From Microcystis aeruginosa FD4 (GTDB lineage: Bacteria; Cyanobacteriota; Cyanobacteriia; Cyanobacteriales; Microcystaceae): DNA of 64,000 nucleotides. The stretch is from positions 434,001 to 498,000 of the forward strand of contig NZ_CP046973.1 of NCBI RefSeq assembly GCF_009792235.1, read 5' to 3'. Numbering within the stretch: the stretch's first letter is position 1; each line of letters begins with the position of its first letter. This document shows, one piece after another, positions 60,384 through 64,000 of the stretch. A model generated the notes under the pieces. It ran no database searches, was not told the DNA's origin, and saw nothing but the letters and a program-made list of their open reading frames with translations. Made by a program: the position numbers and the translations under genes.

Positions 60384-61265
60384 ACTCAAGACTATTTCTC
60401 GATCCACATTACACAATTCTGGTTCTAAGTCAATAGCCTTTACAAAACTTTAAAAATTGCTACAAAAAAAAATGTTATCCTTATGGGCTTTTTTTGGGCA
60501 AGAGGATCAATGTAGTCCCCTGATTGTCTCGGTTTTCCGTTGATTTGAGACTTAACGCTTAAACTAAGCCCACAGCATACCACGATCATAACATATTAGT
60601 AAATGTAGGCAACCCCGATTTTCAGCCAAATTTTGGCAAATTCGGAAAAAACACTCTCCTTGTAACTTACTTGTTACATTTAACTAATCGCCTAAAGTAT
60701 TTAAATATTTTAATTTTTTATCTTAAATTTATAATTTTTACTTATTTTTTGAGGACTGATTAACTAGGGTTGAGCAAAAAAGCTTGTAAGCTCTATTTAA
60801 AGTCAGTCGAATCGGTTAGTATCGGGAGACAGATGTGACTTGTATAGTTTCCCAGTTTTTGAGATTTGAAGACTTTTTAGAAGCATTTTGAATAGGTCTT
60901 ATCTCTTTTATGTCACTCTCGGAGGCGTTTCCGGATAGCAAAGGCTGAAGTCCTTTAATGGCATCGGAAATAAGGAACGAATCCCCTTCAGGCAAAGGTC
61001 TTAGACCTTTAAAAATTAATTCTCCTCCCAGATTGACACAAGAGAGATAAAATGCGTCTTAGCTTAAAACCCCGCACCCTGCCCCCACCAACAAACTTTT
61101 TCAGGAAACTCTAGGTAAATATGGGCTTTCGGACAAATTCTCTTAGGGGAGAAAACCTGCAACCGGTTGAGGGTTTTAAAGCGTATATATCAATAAAAAA
61201 TATATCAAACTATACTTTTTTCATCCCATGTCCAAGGGGCAGTTTTATTGCCCTCGCACAAGCTC
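60384..61265. other. AT-rich intergenic region
   Basis: No gene found. A small hairpin (AAAGGTCTTAGACCTTT, 61004-61020) and a fragment of the MITE family 1 end (CCCCGCACCCTGCCCCC to TTTTTCAGGAAACTCT, 61071-61113) are the only structures I see. Confidence 0.6.
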
Positions 61266-62291
61266 CTAACGATAAGGCATTTGGCTTAAATATAGTTTTA
61301 ATCTAAAGCTTAGGCCAGAAAAATCCCAAAATTGATTGTATTTTCTTGCTAAAGAGGATATGATGTTATCGTATAATCCATCTAAAACGGTATATTTGCT
61401 ATGAGTATTCAGTTCTAATAAAGACTGGAAGACTTGAATTAATCCACAAGTTTTTAAAACGTTAAAATGCGAATTATTCTCATTATTAGGCATACTTTTT
61501 ATGCTATCATAGAATCGGACTTGGCTTGATAAATTTACATTTTCTCCTTCAATTTTAAAACCTTGAAAATTTTCTTGTTCCCAAATTTCTTTCAATCTAT
61601 ATAAAGATAAGCCATTTTCAATCCTTTTTTCTTCCGTTGCTAAAATACCTTGATCCCCTACTAGAGTTATCGCACCATCTAATCGCTTATAAGGTTCTTT
61701 AACACAACCAAGTAATCCATTTTTAAACTTATAATTTATGTTTACATCTTGTTGACTTGAAGATACTATTTGAGAATAAACAATTTTTTCAAAGTTCGAG
61801 AATGAGCGAATTAAAGCCAATCCATGATATCTATATCCCGACTGCTCTAAAAAAATTTTTTGTAGTTTACCTAAAAATCCTTTTTTGACAAATTCTCGCA
61901 TTAAATCAAATTGTGGAAAATTCATAAAATCTTCCGTGACAATTACTTTTTTAAATTTATTTAATACTTTAACAGCATCCAAATCATTTAAAGGCAAAAC
62001 GGGAGTATCGATAATTAAAATTAAATTAGAAGAATATGGAGCTAATTTTTGTAAAACTTGTTTATTGTTTTTTAAGGTAATAGACAAGATCACTAAATCT
62101 ACTTTGGAAAAATCTACTTGCTCTAATTTCTCTATACTAGGAATTCCCCACTTTTGAGCAACCGCATTTCGTTTAGCTTCTGTTCTTGAGTGAACTCCAG
62201 TAATTTCAAAATGCTCCTTAACACAGCTTAAAGCTGGTAGATAGTTAGTTTTGATCCGATTTCCCGATCCGATGATTAAAGTAGAATACAT
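61266..62291 (-). CDS. Gfo/Idh/MocA-like oxidoreductase
   Basis: A 341-residue protein. The Rossmann start MYSTLIIGSGNRIKTNYLPA and the strand-turn VHSRTEAKRNAVAQKWGIPS match NAD(P)-dependent Gfo/Idh/MocA proteins, and VDLVILSIT follows at strand 4. The usual EKP motif is replaced by IDTPVLPLN, and the catalytic C-terminal domain is poorly conserved, so activity is uncertain. The gene is distinctly AT-rich. It lies 11 bases after a PhyH-like gene on the same strand, so the two form an operon, possibly from a sugar or secondary-metabolite cluster. Confidence 0.75.
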   Translation of the reverse strand: MYSTLIIGSGNRIKTNYLPALSCVKEHFEITGVHSRTEAKRNAVAQKWGIPSIEKLEQVDFSKVDLVILSITLKNNKQVLQKLAPYSSNLILIIDTPVLPLNDLDAVKVLNKFKKVIVTEDFMNFPQFDLMREFVKKGFLGKLQKIFLEQSGYRYHGLALIRSFSNFEKIVYSQIVSSSQQDVNINYKFKNGLLGCVKEPYKRLDGAITLVGDQGILATEEKRIENGLSLYRLKEIWEQENFQGFKIEGENVNLSSQVRFYDSIKSMPNNENNSHFNVLKTCGLIQVFQSLLELNTHSKYTVLDGLYDNIISSLARKYNQFWDFSGLSFRLKLYLSQMPYR

Positions 62292-62302
62292 AGCTCAATT
62301 TG

Positions 62303-63181
62303 TTAATAGTTTTTGCTAGGTAATAATTCGGTTTCAAGAGAGTTTTTTTTCAATTTTTGCTTAAGTAGTTTCCAATTATGTTTAAGTAAATATTTTAACC
62401 CCAGATCCATAGAAGAGTTGAAAGATGGGATTATTACACTCGGATACGGTTCGCACAAGGATGGCTGACTGATTATTTCTTGTAGAGATTTAGCTGGGTG
62501 ATCTGGATTAGCTAAATATTCTAAAAAAACATTCTTGGGGGCAGCAAGTTTTCGCAACTCTACAAATTCAGTTAAATTTATGCGACCATTGTTCAACCCA
62601 CGAGGCTGGAAAGAAAATTTAATAACTCGTCGTCGACTAGAACTATAATTTGGACAAGCTCGATGCCAGAAAAATCGATTAAAAAAGAAAACGGCTCCAG
62701 CCTTGTCTATAACTTTCAAGGTTTTTTCTTTCGGTTTAAAATATGAGAATGGCGATGCCAATCTAATTTCAAATGGGCCATTTTCTTCATCCACATCTGT
62801 TAGATAAATAAACATGCTGATGTGGTTGGCTCCCTTAGGATTATATTCAAAAGCACATTCTTCATCTCTATGCCAACCGAGATTTTCTCCCCAATGAATA
62901 TGTGATTGCGCTTGGGAGGCCTTAATCTCATAAGCATGACAATGATAAAAGATAGCATCTGGCATTAAATGACAAAGTAGAGATTGTATTTGCTCATTAA
63001 AAATTTTATCTAGAATGCCAAGCTCAAAAAGTACATTGGCTTTTACATAGGCTCTACCCTTATCCTCTTGAACAATAAAAAGAGGGCTTAGTAACATATT
63101 CCATTCTTCAATAAGTTTTGGTGAATAAGATAAGCTATTTAAGAAAAAACCTTTTTCTACTAATGCTTCAAAGGGACTCAT
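62303..63181 (-). CDS. Phytanoyl-CoA dioxygenase-like protein
   Basis: A 292-residue protein with the cupin-like Fe(II)/2-oxoglutarate pattern: LGWHRDEECAFEY gives the His-x-Asp pair (near 105-107), and FWHRACPNYSSSRRRVIKFS gives the distal His and the Arg that binds 2-oxoglutarate. NHISMFIYLTDVDEENGPFE in between is the typical PhyH strand. It would hydroxylate an unknown substrate. AT-rich like its operon partner, the Gfo/Idh-like gene. A 92 bp MITE lies upstream at 63207-63298. Confidence 0.8.
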   Translation of the reverse strand: MSPFEALVEKGFFLNSLSYSPKLIEEWNMLLSPLFIVQEDKGRAYVKANVLFELGILDKIFNEQIQSLLCHLMPDAIFYHCHAYEIKASQAQSHIHWGENLGWHRDEECAFEYNPKGANHISMFIYLTDVDEENGPFEIRLASPFSYFKPKEKTLKVIDKAGAVFFFNRFFWHRACPNYSSSRRRVIKFSFQPRGLNNGRINLTEFVELRKLAAPKNVFLEYLANPDHPAKSLQEIISQPSLCEPYPSVIIPSFNSSMDLGLKYLLKHNWKLLKQKLKKNSLETELLPSKNY

Positions 63182-63206
63182 AATTTTAACTTTTTAATTA
63201 ATAACA

Positions 63207-63298
63207 TAGTGGTTCTCGCATCCGTGCGGCACACTTAAACCTTTGCTGATTAAGCTGTTCAGGATCGGGAATGTGCCTCTTGTGAATCAGAAACGCTA
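63207..63298. mobile_element. 92 bp MITE, second copy
   Basis: It matches 33166-33257 with about five differences and the same length. The ends TAGTGGTTCTCGCATC and GAATCAGAAACGCTA pair. It sits just upstream of the PhyH-like gene. Confidence 0.85.
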
Positions 63299-63517
63299 TA
63301 GTCATGTCTAATGTACTTTAGCACTTTAGCACAGTCTGTCAAATTTTGCAAATCAAGGTCGGATTGGCCAGCAATTCTCATTTTAAGGTTTCATGACATA
63401 AAAAGCCTTATAACAAGAGGGTTGTACAATTCTTAACAATTTTATGATCGCTGAAACGGCGCAAAATCGTTCTGAATTTATTTTTGCTGCGGATTGGCCA
63501 AAACCCTGTTGTTTGAT

Positions 63518-63557
63518 ATACTCCCACCGTCACAGCGTAGCTTGACGGTGGGAGTAT
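63518..63557. repeat. Perfect 15 bp hairpin, IS200/IS605-type end
   Basis: ATACTCCCACCGTCA and TGACGGTGGGAGTAT pair perfectly around CAGCGTAGCT and are followed by GTCAA. The GGGAGTATGTCAA end resembles IS200/IS605 right ends, as at 21.2 kb. No transposase of that family remains here. Confidence 0.6.
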
Positions 63558-63569
63558 GTCAATGAATTA

Positions 63570-64000
63570 TAGTCATTTCAAATAAGTGTGAGACGAGGGA
63601 AAAATAAGGTAAAATAAAGAGAAACGAGCAACCCATATAGAAAAATGTCTTATAGCCTAGACTTGAGAAAAAAAGTAATCGATTATGTAGAGAATGGGGG
63701 AAGCATAACCAAAGCCGCCGCTCTATTTAATATAGGAAGAGCGACGATATATAGATGGCTAGGTAGGGAAAAACTGGAAGCAACAAAGGTAAAACACCGT
63801 CAGAGAAAGCTGGACTGGAAAGCACTGTCAAAAGATGTCCAAGAAAATCCCGAGGCAAGATTAAGAGACAGAGCCGAGAAGTTTGGAGTGAGACCAAGTG
63901 CCATTTGCTATGCCTTAAAAAAAATGAAAATTACCAGAAAAAAGAAGGAACTTCGTTATAGAGAAAGAAACCGAGAAGAAAGAATGAAATACTACAGAGT
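63570..64000 (+). mobile_element. IS630-family insertion sequence, left part
   Basis: TAGTCATTTCAAATAAGTG, preceded by TA, starts the element 75 bases before the transposase ATG. IS630 elements insert at TA. The element continues past the window edge. Confidence 0.75.
63645..64000 (+). CDS. IS630-family transposase, N-terminal part
   Basis: The frame starts at the ATG at 63645 and stays open to the window end (118 codons). MSYSLDLRKKVIDYVENGGS, ITKAAALFNIGRATIYRWLG is the typical HTH start of IS630 transposases; the second HTH (ENPEARLRDRAEKFGVRPSA, then ICYALKKMKITRKKK) follows. The DDE catalytic domain lies outside. In this family the second half is often in a shifted frame, which cannot be judged here. 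It could mobilise the TA-flanked MITEs if their ends match. Confidence 0.9.
   Translation, partial: MSYSLDLRKKVIDYVENGGSITKAAALFNIGRATIYRWLGREKLEATKVKHRQRKLDWKALSKDVQENPEARLRDRAEKFGVRPSAICYALKKMKITRKKKELRYRERNREERMKYYR

Overview
The window is chromosomal DNA of a cyanobacterium, most likely Microcystis or a close relative. The phycocyanin chromophore lyases CpcE and CpcF, a Ycf66 protein, an SLH-type outer-membrane porin, a PEP-CTERM protein, DUF29, DUF1997, DUF3685 and TIGR04376 proteins, the many GCGATCGC (HIP1) octamers, and the dense load of MITEs and heptameric repeats all point that way. I saw no rRNA, tRNA or CRISPR array.

Layout. Positions 1-6.2 kb are accessory DNA: a GC-rich unassigned stretch, a DUF433/DUF5615 toxin-antitoxin pair, an orphan AT-rich helical protein, and two copies of a two-gene module (small protein plus retropepsin-like aspartic protease). 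Related leader and trailer repeats flank these modules, so they look like cassettes. 6.5-14.3 kb is housekeeping: PfkB kinase, SDR, helix-hairpin-helix and TM2 proteins, DUF2470, an ABC-2 exporter and cpcF. At 14.5-18 kb a 2.5 kb type II restriction-modification island has landed in a DUF29 gene; the broken DUF29 halves end in a shared 13 bp sequence, and the island now lies between cpcF and cpcE. 18-27 kb holds cpcE, pyruvate kinase, an IS200/IS605-type right-end remnant, the porin, ycf66, two TolB-like lipoproteins and a patatin.

27-37.5 kb is a second accessory zone. It has toxin-antitoxin debris, a third and intact protease module, a minus-strand set of small beta-rich proteins (two RhiA-like) that share a ~100-140 bp upstream repeat, and a 1.5 kb segment duplicated at 32.5 and 35.9 kb. 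That segment carries an ECF-like sigma factor, a Phd-like antitoxin, a small protein of unknown function and a truncated HNH endonuclease. One copy contains a 92 bp MITE that the other lacks.

38-60 kb returns to core functions: glgC, a collagen-like exported protein, dusA, DUF362, a polyprenyl sugar transferase, Rieske and DUF1997 proteins, hyuB, tsaD (with a one-base frameshift), truB, hisC, ispG, an alpha/beta hydrolase, TIGR04376, lysS with a KTSC domain, a DUF3685 response regulator, a Fur-family regulator and a PEP-CTERM protein. The end (61-64 kb) holds an AT-rich Gfo/Idh/MocA plus PhyH-like dioxygenase pair and the 5' part of an IS630-family transposase cut by the window edge.

The best candidates for something undescribed are the leader/trailer-flanked protease cassettes and the RhiA-like cluster that shares an upstream element with the neighbouring sigma-factor gene. 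Both are inferences from sequence layout.
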